DNA of 64,000 bases from Sipunculus nudus (taxonomy: Eukaryota > Annelida > Sipuncula > Golfingiida > Sipunculidae). The translations under genes and the position numbers were made by a program. Below are positions 1 to 45,555 of this stretch, one piece after another. The notes beneath the pieces were generated by a model. The model was given only the letters and a program-made list of their open reading frames with translations. It had not been told where the DNA came from and did not search any database. The stretch covers positions 70,133,916 through 70,197,915 of the forward strand of contig CM049315.1 in the NCBI GenBank assembly GCA_026874595.1, in the 5' to 3' direction. Each line of letters opens with the position of its first letter. The first letter of the stretch is position 1.

Positions 1-707
1 ATATATATATACTCAGATCATATAACACATTGATTCTCCATTGTTCACAGGACCACCTTACTGTTACTGATTAAGTTGAACCCGTTAAATTAGGCCTGTT
101 GTTCTAAACTCAGTGTTAAGTTTTTGCAGTGACTCTGAAGATTAGAGAGGAGCTCGAATCTTAAACTATTATTAAGCTGGTTTTCCTTCAAGTACTAGCA
201 TTCTTTATAATTATATTGCATTTTCTTTCCCCCATATGTGAAGAAACGTAAATAATATCCCATTGACATGCCTGAATTGGCTCATAAATTTTTGTAAGGA
301 AATCGGTCTAAATACTGTAATGAAATAATAAAATTAGTTTTTTACGTAGAAACAATTTTTTTTTAATATTATATGAATACAATATTATATATATTGCATA
401 GAAAATGCAAATCATATATCATTGATAAGAGAGTTCTTGGTCATAAAATATGTAAGAGAATCGATCTAAATTAATATACTGTGATAAAAATAATTAAATT
501 TAAATATTATTTGAATAAAATTCTATATATTATTTAAATGTTCATATATTTGAATATTATGAGAAAAAAAAACAGTTTAGTGTTGTAAATTATATATTTG
601 AGCACATAACACAATTTTCTGTACTTTGTTACATCGGTCAGTAAACGGGACTAAAAAACGTTTTCCGAGTTAGGATTCTTGTTTTCCTTATGACGATTCA
701 CGTTGGG
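1..707. other. AT-rich 5' flank of the Hsp110-class gene
   Basis: This stretch is strongly AT-rich with many short A/T runs, including a TA dinucleotide run at the very start. I see no exon with splice signals and no conserved protein. It becomes less AT-rich towards 640-707, where the promoter begins. Confidence 0.6.
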
Positions 708-735
708 GAAGATTCGGTGACATTCGCGAATCTTC
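708..735 (+). promoter_or_regulatory. Heat-shock element (HSF1 binding array)
   Basis: Pentamers fall at exact 5-bp steps: GAA 708-710, TTC 713-715, a degenerate TGA at 718-720, TTC 723-725, GAA 728-730 and TTC 733-735. The right part is a perfect three-unit nTTCnnGAAnnTTCn element, and five of six units match in all. This is the canonical HSF trimer site. It lies about 80 bp upstream of a TATA-like box and about 300 bp upstream of the chaperone start codon, as expected for heat-inducible transcription. Confidence 0.85.
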
Positions 736-782
736 GCCACCCGTGTCAGAGCCGATGTATCACATGTGAAAGGCCGAGTCGA

Positions 783-861
783 GAAAATTCGCCGGTACTG
801 CGGCAAACAACATATAAGCAGTCAAATATTGTTGTGCAAACCTGGAAAGGAGATTCTAGAA
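783..861 (+). promoter_or_regulatory. Core promoter with TATA-like box and two more HSE half-pairs
   Basis: A TATAAG box at 813-818 would place transcription start near 840-850. GAAAATTC at 783-790 and TTCTAGAA at 854-861 are two further GAAnnTTC/TTCnnGAA pairs. There is no ATG between 843 and the start codon at 1014, which leaves a clean 5' UTR of about 170 nt without a splice requirement. The start point itself is inferred, not seen. Confidence 0.55.
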
Positions 862-968
862 ATCACAAAAAACTCCCATCGGAATCGTGTAACTGTACCA
901 AGTGTTTATTATACCACGCTCAAAAAGCACGTGTAAGCAGATTTAAGCAGGATTTTCTCTTGGCTTGA

Positions 969-34062
<33,094 letters not shown>

Positions 34063-35743
34063 AACTTATAGTTAATAACAGCACAGTATATTTATGGGAC
34101 AGAACTGTAAAGATGTAAATATAAATTACATTATAACGTATTAGTTCAATCATGGAATTAAATGTTGCAAGTTGGCAAGTTCATTATGCCAGATAGTCCT
34201 ATGGCACAGAGGCACACATGATCTTAACCTATCCATTATAATTAAAACTCTTGCGACTCCACTCGGGCCAAACACACTATGGTGTGTATACTTTGTCGTA
34301 ATTCTCAAGTGTCCCCTGTACACTCTTCGTCTTCTAGTTAAGTCTTTCGCTGTTTAACTCATTGTACACTTTAGACGTCTAGACAACAGACACAAGAGGT
34401 GGTGTATAGCTTCTCTATATATATATATATCTAATGTTTATGCAAATGATATGCTAATGAGCCAGTGAAGATCATGCACAATGCTGAAATGGTGCCGTTT
34501 TAAATATTCTTCAGATTAGTAATGTATGATGTTGTGTTTAAACGGTGATAATAATCCAGATTAAGCTGTAAATGTAATATTTAACACAATTAAAAATAAC
34601 CATTGTCTTTGTAGTCCGCTCTTATTTCTGTTCAAAAGCCTGTTCAAGCATTGTATGTAGTGTATCACACACACAGCATTTTCCATTAAATCTAAAAAGA
34701 TACACTAATGGCTTTGGTTCATGAAGGAGCACAAAGATGCCCTCTAGTGGAGGAACACAGAACTCTTTTTCTTAAGAATTTTTGTTGTTGGAGGTAACCG
34801 TCTCCATTTTTTAATGATAGTTTAACAAAGTATATGTACATCTGCAGAATTTCTTCCCAGTCTCGGACTTCATGATAGGGCAGTATCATATGTTTCCAGG
34901 CATTTTATATCCTGGCATTAACCAGGCCTGGTGACCACTGCACCTGTTGGCCTGGGTTTGTAATCAGTCCGATTGCTGGGTCATACCAACGAGGAACCCA
35001 TGAAAGGTACACTCATTGGTGAGTGAAGCATGGCCTTGGGCACGACCTTTTGATTAAGCCTGCAAGGTGCTCACCCTGGGTGGGGGCCGACCAAGAAAAA
35101 TCTCACTGCCTCAGTCAACATTCAGACTTGTGATCTCCTTGAGTCCTGTGATCTACCCTTGAGCCAAAGAAGCCATTTAGGAATACAGAACTTGGGAGTT
35201 TAAAAGCACAGACCACACTGACCTCTAGTGGAGGAATACATAACTTTGGAATTGAGAAGCACAGACCACACTGACAAACAGACAACTGTATATATTTCCA
35301 TGAATGAAGTTTGTGGCTCAGAGGTGTGGGTCTGTTTGAGATCAGATTCGAGTGGTCAGAATGGTATCCTAAACATCTTGGTAACAATGCAGTGACAATA
35401 TACAGCGCAAATGTCAGAATAAATATGTTTGGTCTTTCATGGCCTTTTCTCCAGCCAGCTGGAGCATGAAATAATAAATATTGTGAACTGTATTGTGAAC
35501 TCCCATGTGCTGTGTGGTAAAGCCAGCAGGAAGGATCGAATAAAACCTGAAGAAAACTAGCATCCTAAACAGTTTCCCGTAAAAGAACCATGCTTTTAGT
35601 ACCATGTGTTTAGTTCAAGTATAAACAGCCAGGTGGCATTAGGGTTAATGTAGTCTTTTGTGCTGCATTTGTATCTCCTTTGATTTATGCTGATCACCAG
35701 ATACATAGAACATAGAACTTGCAACCTTTTTGTATCCAATAAA
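34063..35743 (+). terminator. 3' UTR and candidate poly(A) signals of the Hsp110 gene
   Basis: AATAAA occurs at 35418-35423, 35539-35544 and 35738-35743, and a weaker ATTAAA at 34589-34594. The true cleavage site cannot be told from sequence. If the distal signals are used, the 3' UTR contains a reverse SINE copy (34787-35173). Confidence 0.4.
34787..35173 (-). mobile_element. tRNA-derived SINE, reverse copy downstream of the Hsp110 stop
   Basis: It aligns with the copies at 15067-15468 and 50971-51389, including GGCATTAACCAGGCCTGGTG. The head at 35173-35100 is more diverged in its boxes. It may lie within the 3' UTR. Confidence 0.75.
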
Positions 35744-38700
35744 CAGAACAAAAGGCGTGGCGATCAGATGTCAGGGCTGTCATAGTCACCAAATATAAGC
35801 TTATTTATAATATAAGTTTAGGTTTAAGGTCACTTTTGTTTAATTATATTTGTCATAAAAAACTTGTGTTCCCTAGTAAAAGCTCAGTTTTATTTGCTCC
35901 CTGGATGCCATCATGTCCTTGTTTAAAGGTTAAGGTCGCCAAGTTGGACAAATGCGGATTACCTCGGCAAGCCCAAGTTCGCTAGTGGTAAATACAACTT
36001 ATCGAACACTACTTTCTACTTGTCAACTTATATCACAGGTAACCAATGCAGCACTGCATCCATCGTTTTCTTCCTCCGGTCCAAGTGATTAGTTTAAACA
36101 CAGCCTGTTGGTGCTAGAAGTGAGGTAGTTCTGAACAATGATATTTCGTGGTTCATGTTGCTTGTATTACCTGGTCTTTCTTATTTGTGGCTATACACCT
36201 GCATTACAAAAGATGGATAAATTCCAATCCTGTTGTTACACCTCAGTATGTAAGCAGTGTAATACATACAGTTTATGTTAAACCTGGCGTGTTTATGTTG
36301 AATCATATGCATTTAGAATGCTTGTCAGTCACATGTTTATGCAGCATGGTATTTCATAAGTAAATTAATAAACAGATTTTTTGCAGTTGGCATCTTATTC
36401 TGTTACAAATTTCTTATTGTTTAGCATTTTCTTATCGTAGTGTTTAGAATTTTTATTTTAAAAAATTACATTTTTTACACACTAACCCAAGCCCAATTTA
36501 ATTTGACTCAATATTGTTAGGCCCTACCATATATTGAGTCCGATAGCCATACAGTGAGAGTTTCTACAAACTAAACCTCAGACTGCACACAACTCTATGC
36601 CCTTGTAACCAGTGTGAACAGGTGTTACTATTTCCCCGTGCCAGCGCATCACTCTTCAAAGTGGGCCCGTTAAAAGCAATGTAACAACATTTTGGCCCTC
36701 ATGTCTGGGAAGCTCCCAGTGAGGTACTTATGTGCTCATAGGACTGGTCGCAACTCTCCCAACTATACTTGTGGCCCAATTGATTTGGTCTCTAAGATAA
36801 AATCAGTATCTCGTCAATATGCAGTTATTATTTTAATTAATTAGTCAGGAATGAAACCATAAAATGCATACCAACTGCCTTGTACTAGGATAAAAGGCCT
36901 GTGCCGTTCCATTAAGCAGTATTTAGCAGTTGATTTACACGTAACTGCTCTATACACCCGGGCAAGGTATACACCAGAACTCACACTGTATGGTTATCTG
37001 ACTCGTGATCAAGAATTTTATCTTAGAGTTCAGTTCAATTGGGCTACACTTACCCCAGAAGATCTGCAGTGTTGAAATCACAAAATTTTACAGCCACCAC
37101 ATATTAGCTATTACCGAAAAGCCCTGTAAATTTTTACATTGAGAAACAAACTTACCAGTATCGGTATGTACAGCTCCATAAACCTCGCATCAACTTAATA
37201 TATTTTACAATTATTTTTTATTTCTCATTATACTCCACAACTGTTAGATTAATGTTCACAAGAAGCTGGTCAGCAATGAAATATATTGGCAGAAAATATA
37301 TTTTGCATATGTCAGTCTCGTCAACAATTGGGCATTGTTTACTTGTGTAACTGGGCAATATGTTTGACCTTTTCTTTAGTGTTTACCGGCAGATCCTGAC
37401 AAAAATCTAGGACCCACTTAAGTCAGATTGGATTTTAGACCATGCTATTTGGGAATAAATTTTCTGTCTTATACTTAATACTTTACGGTACATATTTTTA
37501 TCCTTTCATTTAAAGGTACACTATTTAAAGCACCCAATTAAGGAAATTAAGGAAAAGCCTCAATTTTTAATTAAAAACCTATTTTCACACTTCAGGACTG
37601 CCTAATATCAAAACCACTCGTCTGTTTTTCATCAAATTTCTGCGTCTGTTTTTCCTCAAACATGTTTTTTTTAGAATTTCAACTGTTAACACCAAAAATT
37701 TGAAACCAGTTGATAAAAAACTGTAGATTTTATTCACGTTTTCAAGCACCATGTCACATATTAATTACATCGAGCTAGTGTTACGCAGTTTGCTAGAACT
37801 TAGCTCCTGAGCTTCAGCTCTAAGTTCCTTAAATTTTGCATACAGTTAGATGTCTCTAAAATCCCCTATCATGCCAAGAATTTGGTCACTAGGACTTAAT
37901 TCCTTCGAGATATTAATGAAAAACTTCTTTTTTCCATTAAAAACCCATTGTTACACTTTAAGACTGCCTAATATCAAAACCACTGATCTGACTTTGATCA
38001 TATATAATATACATATTTTTCTATACATTCGCTATGCACATGCCAGAAATGATATCAGTATTGCATAATTTTTTTAAGTTATGGGCCCAAACATAATGCA
38101 CTTTTTAAAAAATCAAGAAATATATTTACTCACCTAAGATGAGAATTGCTGAAGCTGGAGACTTTTTTTCAGGAATAGAACTGTATTTAATCAAGATTCA
38201 ATTGCTTACTCAAAATTAGATCTGAATTTTGCAAATTTTTCAAGTTATTAGCATAAATAAAAAATCAACACCTCAAATTTTGTCCAACTTTTGCAATGGC
38301 ATGTTTTTTCCTTGTAAGCACTGTTGATTTAATTTTCACAGCATATATACATAAGGATTTAATCTTTTAAAATCTGAAATTTCTAAGGAATTGATTGAAA
38401 AGAGTAGTTTTCAAACACCCTGTCAAGTGTTGTTTACATCTAGCCCACCTAGTAGTACAGCCTTCACTTGCATTATGTAACCCACCCCAGGCAGCTTGCC
38501 TTGGTTCAGCTTGGCCACTACTAGCAGGCTTCCCCTCTGCCCTGGACACCCCCCCCCCCCGGCCCCCCCAGATGGTGCATTAACTAGATGAATGTTATAA
38601 TTTTCTGTATTTCATTTTAATTCTGGCTATGCAATGCTACATTTTAGATTTTGTATTTACCACCAGGGTTACAATGATTAAAGTGCACATTTAATTGTGT

Positions 38701-38848
38701 CCACAAAGCGGTGTATTGCTATGAAAGTGTGGATGTTCATCAGGTAAGTAATTCCTTACTTGAGAAGAGTAAAAACTTCACCAGGTGTGAAATTGACTAT
38801 AAATTCCAGTAATAAACTAGAATACGGGTAGTCGACAAGCGACTACGT
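35744..38848. other. Intergenic, mostly AT-rich
   Basis: I see no gene. A block CTGCCTAATATCAAAACCAC occurs twice, near 37600 and 37965, within a diverged direct repeat of about 370 bp. A poly-C run lies near 38549-38558. Part of 38280-38410 resembles 23985-24070 (TTGATTTAATTTTCACA). Confidence 0.5.
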
Positions 38849-39713
38849 GTATCCCCCAAAATCGGAGAAGGACGGGTGAAGTGAGGCATGGATTGAGTGG
38901 CAAGGGGAAATAGAGTTACATGTGTTACATATTAGAATGGATCTCTGCCACATAAACATGATTGTAGGTGGCGCCACCTGTTATTTGAACGAGAAACTAT
39001 CCAAGATTTATAAACAGGCAAAATTTCATGTGGAAAAGTCAAACCACTATACGAGTGATTTTATCCCACAGGAGACAAACAAATGGACGCTGTGCAAAAA
39101 TGGCTGCAGGTGGCGCCACCATTTTTGTGTATGTTATAAAGATATCCAAGGGCTACATTTGTGTAAATGTTTTTCCTGATTGGTCTAACGGTTCCTGAGA
39201 TATGAGCTTGGATGTCTGCAGCGTGAACGTGAAGGTAGGTGGCGCCACCTGTCATAAAATCAAAGCTATCTAGGATGTATACGCATGCCGAATTTTAGGT
39301 GAATCAGTCAAACCACTGCAGAGATAAGAGTGATTTTAACCCAAGACAGATGAACAGATGGACACTGTGCAAACATGGTTGCAGGTGGCGCCACCTTTTT
39401 TTTTGTATGTTATAAAGCTATCCCAGGGCTACATTTGTGTAAAAAAAATTTAGCAGATCGGTCAACAGTTCCCAAGATATGTGGGTTTATGTGTGGAAAC
39501 AGACGGACAAATGGACGCTGGGCAGAAAGGAAAGGTCAGAGGTCAAGGTCACTTGGTTAGGCACCAGTTAACATGTGACCCGATAATTTGTGTAAGTTTC
39601 GAAAGAATCCGTTTAGTAGTCTCAGAGGAGTTCTCCGGAAACGAACGCGGCGGCGGCGGACGCGGAACCCGGTCAAAAACATAGTATCCGCAAAACTTCG
39701 TTTTGGCGGATAC
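38849..39713. mobile_element. Repeat element with GGTGGCGCCACC units and GTATCC ends
   Basis: The left end is GTATCCCCCAAAA (38849-38861) and the right TTTTGGCGGATAC (39701-39713), inverted with one mismatch. The right end also folds back on GTATCCGCAAAAC at 39684. Inside, the palindrome GGTGGCGCCACC occurs four times, in alternating contexts, with a period near 270 bp. Near 39533-39551 lie three AGGTCA sites in a row. Confidence 0.65.
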
Positions 39714-40509
39714 AATTTTAGCTTAGATTGTAATTAGCATAATGATATTGTGTGTCCCTCATTCAACCAACAGTGTGTATACTTTATTTGAAAAGATGTT
39801 TTTATTTTACAAAATTTACTGAATCTTTTATTTTATTTCAGTGAATAAGATTAAGCATGTACTGAAAACTCCAATGTGCAAAACTTTTTAATAGTGATTC
39901 AAGGAATAATCCTGTAGATGCCATGTTGTGGCATTATTTTCTTTTAAATTCAGTTTAAACATTTGTGATTTAAAAATAATAAAAATATATGTGTATGCAA
40001 TTGTGCATAATATGACCCAATATGAGCTACACTCTGGATATATAATGATTGCAACTTAGAATTATAATATTTTAACTTATATTTTCAGAGTTTTTTAATA
40101 CAAATTTATAAAACTTGTAAATAAAAAAAAAATTAATCAGATAAAAACTATTTTAATGGAAAAAGTGGATATGCTTAAATAATAGGCTTATATATAAACT
40201 TAAATGCATTATTCCCTTGAAAGTGAAATAAAGGTATAAGTCCATTCTGTCCACTGGCCTGTCCATCTGTAAATTTTTCATATACATCACAGTATCTCAA
40301 AACTTTTACTGTTTTTCTTCATGACAGTTTTGTCAGAGTATTAGTTTGCAATCATATATTTAGAACTTTACTATAACCAAGTAGGAGGGCCTCTTTCCTC
40401 TTAGCTTCTCATACGCTTATATAAATGTAAAAACATTAAAATAGAATATTTTGCATTTGCAAAAATTTCAAACTTAAGCTGAGCGCCGTGACCCATGGGT
40501 CCCTTGTTT

Positions 40510-40800
40510 GTATATTTAATGTGTCCTTTCATAAAACACTTAGGCCCATTAACATTTTTTTCCTTATTGCATCATTAAATGGTTTCAGGCCACAAATTTC
40601 ATTTATTACACAGTGCAAATGCAATGTATACCTAATTGGCTTGTTTTATCTTGCTTATCAAATTTAGTTATGCTCATTTGATAATGGAAAATTTTTATTT
40701 TTACAGCATTTTATTTCAGTTAATAAATAAAATGTGTACTAATTTGTCTCAGCTCATGTTCATTATTCTATAATTTACAGGGTTTCATAAATTTTATCAT
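40510..40800 (+). repeat. Dispersed repeat, copy 2 of 2
   Basis: It aligns with 24190-24480. It is preceded by GACCCATGGGTCCCTTGTTT, a phrase also found in decayed form near 24658 (GACCCACAGGTCCCTTGTTT), probably the end of a mollusc-type repeat. Confidence 0.7.
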
Positions 40801-40870
40801 CTGAGGCTAAACTGAGATCAATTTCAGATGTGATCTTCGGACACGAAAATTGACAAGGTTCCTCTTTATA

Positions 40871-41344
40871 GCCTCGGTCACAACCGGGATACGGTCGCCG
40901 TACGGTGGGTGATTTGGGCTATTCCGTGCGGTTGACGTACGGTAACCGCACGTTTTTCAAAGGCCGCACGGACTCCGCAACGACCGTAACTGACATTAGC
41001 GCAAGCGCTTAAGTTGATGCGGCGGCCGTGCGTCAGGAAGCCACCTACAAGCTCCGTACGGGCACCGTACCGTAGGCGTACGGATGTCGTAGGATGCACG
41101 TGCGATTTTTAACGCCAACTCGGCTATACCCGAGAGACGTACGCTGTCGTAAGGGGTCTTTGCGGCTTCCGCAAGGTTAGTTTGCGGCGTCTGCAGGGTT
41201 AGCTTACTTCACCGTGCGAAGGCCGTGAGATTGAGGAAGACACCTTGCCGTTCCCGCTCGTCGGCCGCATAAGTATTCCTGTGGTTTCAAAAACCGAACG
41301 GTGATCTACGATGTGCTGTGACCGCAGCGGGTTGTGACCGAGGC
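40871..41344. mobile_element. GC-rich 474-bp MITE
   Basis: It has a perfect 15-bp terminal inverted repeat, GCCTCGGTCACAACC at 40871-40885 and its inverse at 41330-41344. The interior is rich in CGTACGG-type strings and CpG, in sharp contrast to its AT-rich surroundings. There is no coding potential. The target duplication is unclear. Confidence 0.8.
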
Positions 41345-41727
41345 TTAAGCGAGGGGTCACACATATGTGCAGACTTAATCCAATCAGGACTGGTCGATAC
41401 AGGTTGTACAAGAAGCATAAGATCAAGATCACCTCCATAGAATTTGGTGGAGTTAGAGAGCATTTTTTCAATCAAATTTCGGGATATGCATAATATATAT
41501 ATATGCATAAGGTTGCCTTTGCTATAAGTGGCAGATCCAGAGGGGGCGCCTTCGGTGCGGCCAGCCGTTGAGCAGCAATATCTCTCATTTTATTCAATTT
41601 TCCAGATTTTTTCCTTTTTCATATTTCTTTTTTATTAAATAAGAATTAGATTTGATTAAAGTTATCTGCATTTTATTAATTTCAAATTTATTAGTTGAGT
41701 ATAAGGATATTTATGAACAGCTGCAGA

Positions 41728-41865
41728 ACAACTGTAGAGCACCAGGCCCTGACTGGGGTCAACTGTGAACAATCTCAAGGTTCCTCTGGTGATACCTGTA
41801 CTCGAACTCGCGATCTGTGGTCTTAGCAGTCTTGTGTGCCGTCAAGACCACGGAACCCGGTAAAA
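41728..41865 (-). repeat. tRNA-like SINE head fragment
   Basis: On the minus strand, GGTTCCGTGGTCTTGACGGC resembles an A box region and CGCGAGTTCGAGTACAGG a B box. A body fragment follows with loose similarity to the main SINE. It is too degraded to be a tRNA gene. Confidence 0.45.
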
Positions 41866-42235
41866 TGCAAAGTTCAACACAAGACTTCAACATATCAGTT
41901 ATTTCACTCCGAGCATTACATTTAAAAGAAAACCTTTTGCAAGTAAGAAACGTAAATGCTCTTTTGTGCCACTGACTTGTTTGAAAACAATAGAAATTTT
42001 TTATCCTCTTTTAGAACAAATATAAATATTAAATATTGAACCTCTTTACAGTTTGATTACATAAGACATTATAAAACAGTCTTTCTGGCATTTTATCGTG
42101 AAAATTGTCTCAAAATGTCCTCTTTACATTGCATAATAAAAAAAATACCAATATGGGAGGGGGATACCCCCTCCCATACCCTCCCCAGGTATCTGTCACT
42201 AACCTTAATGAAACCATGGTTCATATTTGAAAATA

Positions 42236-42300
42236 AACATAAATATATTTTCATAATAATAATATTAATAATAATAATAATATATATACATACATATACA
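42236..42300. repeat. AT-rich microsatellite (AAT)n/(TA)n
   Basis: A run of AAT trinucleotides passes into TATATACATACATATAC. It is simple sequence with no other feature. Confidence 0.85.
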
Positions 42301-42319
42301 ATCCTGGCTACGCCCCTGA

Positions 42320-43010
42320 GAACATTCACAAGAAATCATAAAGATGATGAAATATAATTTGGCTGATCTGACATTGTAGGTCAAGGTCAAGGTCACCTGT
42401 TTCAACCATGTTTGCCAAAGTTGAGGGGAAAATTATCAGTGTTTCAAAAGTGAAAGGAGTCACAATTATTATATATTTCTGCAGATTTGATCTTAAAAAT
42501 CAAAGGTCAGGTTCTCTACTTTTCAAACTCCTCTGAGAATATGGCAGAAACAACTGGTGTGTCAAATTTGAAAAAAAATATGTCATGCTTCAAAAGTTTC
42601 AGAGGTCATAATAATCTATGATTCTGCAGATTTGACCTTGAAGATCAAGGTCACCAATTAACAAACTCATCTAAGAACATAGCTAAAACAAATGGCTTGT
42701 CATATTTTAGTGAGAAACCTTTGGTACTTCAAAAGTTTTAGGCCTCACAATAATCATAGAATTCTGCAAAGGTGTCCTTGAAGATCAGTTGGTGGAAACA
42801 ACTTATGTGTCAAATCAAAGGTAAGATATGCAATGTACTTTCTAAGTTATCATGTTCACAAGAAATCCTAAAGATTTTGAACTATATTTCAGCTAATTGA
42901 CCTTGGAAATCCTGGGCATGGTCATTATTATTTAATCTCATCTAAAAAATTGGTAGAAAAAATTGTGCATCAAATCTGACTAAAAATTTCCAGTACTTCA
43001 GAGGTTATGA
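42320..43010 (+). repeat. Tandem repeat of about 150 bp, four to five diverged units
   Basis: TTCTGCAGATTTGACCTTGA-type strings recur near 42478, 42632 and 42772, each with an ACTTCAAAAGTTT-like block before and an AAGATCAAGGTCA-like block after. The unit also appears inverted near 27440-27560. Confidence 0.7.
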
Positions 43011-43389
43011 ACAGATACAAATTGATTGAACAATTGCCTGGATTCCTTTTGCAAATCAGTTCACTATTAGCATTATATTAATGTAAAACTTACCCTTATA
43101 GTTCCCTTCACCTTTTTGTGACCCCCGCCAAGGGGTGAGATTATGTTTTAGATGGTGTTTGTTGGATGGTTAATTTGCTTGTTTGAAATTTTACAAGAAA
43201 AAGTCATCAACAGATGGCTACATGATGTGGATGATAAATAAGAAACAAATTGTGCAGGTACATGTAATCTTTACCACCATCTGGATCCAGAAATTATTTT
43301 AAAGGATCCTTTTACTGAAGCTGGAGAGTGGAACTGGTTTTGTCCTGGCAAAATCTACAATGTTATCATTCACTAGTAAAGTAAAATCT

Positions 43390-43890
43390 TGCCTAACAAC
43401 CACCTCCGTTTAGCAACCACCTCAAAACAATGTCAACTTTTTACAGGTCCAGATTCTTTTTTTTTTTCCTCTTAGACGACCTTCTCTGGAATGCAAACGC
43501 TTCATCAAAGTCCTGATGGTGGTTGTAGTTTAGAGGTTTTACTGTATATCAGAGAAAATCTGAAGTGTAAATTTCAGGGTGAAATTTTTACAGCATGCCA
43601 CGTACACAGGTATGACCTTCCTCGAACTGTCTTTCTCCTGACCTCTGATGGAAAAATCAAGTCATTAATCATGACACACGTTCTGTCGGCTCAGAATATA
43701 TCTTTAACTAATATATGCCCTCTCCATTGTATGGCTGGTGACATACGGTGGTGTCTGGAGGTAAAGGAAACAGGACAGCCCGGAGAAAACCACTGACCTT
43801 CGACTGGCCACTATAACCCACTCTCATTGCCACACCGGGGATTCACCTGGAGAGAACTGAGCATTTTACCCCTGAACTATCCAGGCATTT
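43390..43890 (-). repeat. Degenerate SINE-like repeat with tRNA-like head
   Basis: On the minus strand, CCTGGATAGTTCAGGGGTAA (about 43885-43866) looks like an A box region and GGTGAATCCCC a weak B box. CCCGGAGAAAACCACTGACC near 43780 is a phrase I associate with a widespread marine invertebrate repeat. Its extent is uncertain. Confidence 0.4.
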
Positions 43891-44569
43891 CGTGCACTTA
43901 CATTTGCAACCTGTAAATCCAGTTTCAGTTGAGGTCTGCACTCTCAGAGTGCTTTCTAATAGTTCATGTAAAGTATTAGAGAAAACAACAGGAAACAAAT
44001 GTCATACAAATTTAACATTTATTTATATTATCCTACAAAAATTATGGTTAAACACCAGACATTCTTTTAAAAGACTGGTTCATGTAAAATGATCTGATCT
44101 TTGTGATGCTTTCATTTAATGTTACCAAACAAAATATGCATGGTGTGACAAGCAAAACAATTAACTAATTCCTGTCAAACAGTATCTGGAAGATGATCAA
44201 ACAGGTTGTATTGGACCAGAATTGTTCTGTAATGCTATATATCTCCAGCCTCACACACAAAGACCATGCAGTTTGATATATAATTCCTCGATTCATAAAC
44301 ATGCAGTCTCTGAAATAAATGTAGATATTTGAGATTCTCTAATTTTTCAAATTGATATAGCAGATATTACCTCTAAAAATAACTTTTATAAATATTTATA
44401 CAGCTCGGAATTTATATTGTATTTTTCCAAGATAAAAATGATTAAATATTCTTGAATCACTCTTTTTTTTAATAATAATATGTGCATCAAGTAACATTTT
44501 CATCTGACCTGTAAACTTAGTAATGAATTCTGCCAACAGGTGTCAGCACAATACCCATTTCACATTCTG

Positions 44570-44583
44570 CCGCCACCTGCTGG
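44570..44583 (-). promoter_or_regulatory. CTCF-like motif between the convergent genes
   Basis: On the minus strand, CCAGCAGGTGGCGG matches the vertebrate-derived CTCF core CCASYAGRKGGCRS at 14 of 14 positions. The DNA-binding fingers of CTCF are conserved in bilaterians. Occupancy cannot be judged from sequence. Confidence 0.4.
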
Positions 44584-45089
44584 CCAATATAATTACTTTT
44601 ACACAAGGGGTTTAAAGAGATATGGAAAATCTGCAAATCTAAATACAAAATGGGCAAAAGTTAAGCTCAGCAACATAAATGAAAAAGATTATTTTATTTG
44701 TACTTCTTTCCAACTAATTTTGTCATATATTTTAGGCCTGTACAGTCACTTTTACATAGACCTTTCCACTGAGGACTGGACATACCGGTTTTCTAGACAT
44801 GTTTTTTTACTAAATGTTTCAAATTTTGAATCAACATTGATCTTTGCATTCTGGAAAAACTCACTTTTAGGGCTTAAATATAAAAAAGGCAGGGATTAAG
44901 GCTGTCCCCCCCCCCAGGAAAATAACATTTTTGCAATGTTTACCCAGAAAAATCAAAACTAACCCTTCATCTTTTTTTCTGATAGAATCATGGACATTTA
45001 ACCAGGGTGTAAATCATTCAATGTTAATGGTTTTTCCCAACACTGAACCAACCACTAAAAAGGTTGCATAAACTTCATATAAACTTATC

Positions 45090-45270
45090 ACATGGCAGTG
45101 TTATTTTATAAATGTTCTTGTGGTTCTCCAGAACATCATACCTATCTACCTCTATATACCTTCTCTATCTGTCCTTCTCCAGCACATCACACCTATCTAC
45201 TTCTGTATACCTCTATTATCTGTGGTCCTTCAGCACATCACACCTACCTCTGTATACCTCTTATATATGT
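45090..45270 (+). repeat. Tandem repeat of about 57 bp, three units
   Basis: AGCACATCACACCTATCTAC-like units recur with TCTGTATACCTCT between them. An overlapping open frame of 84 codons only reflects the repeat. Confidence 0.7.
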
Positions 45271-45555
45271 GACTTTAAATAATGCAGAGTACAGTGGTTG
45301 GCTTAATATTCGAAGGGTTAAAATTTCTGGATTACCACTTTTTTAAAAAGTGTTCTGCGAGGGTTCCATCTTCACAATATCACAACACAAAAGACCTATA
45401 CATGCATAGAGTTTAACCATTATTATATGAATTAATAAATTTAAATCAAATAAAATTAATATTATGTGAACAAAAAGTAATGTTGGTTAATGGTAGACAA
45501 TTAGAAAGATCTGATATCCTTTAAAATACCAATCTTTGAACATACACAATATATT

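Noticed and set aside
690-968. 92-codon open frame upstream of the Hsp110 start
   Set aside because: It overlaps the HSE and the TATA-like box, begins before the likely transcription start, and has no recognisable domain.
43491-43796. 101-codon open frame
   Set aside because: It lies in a degenerate SINE-like repeat and no domain is recognisable.
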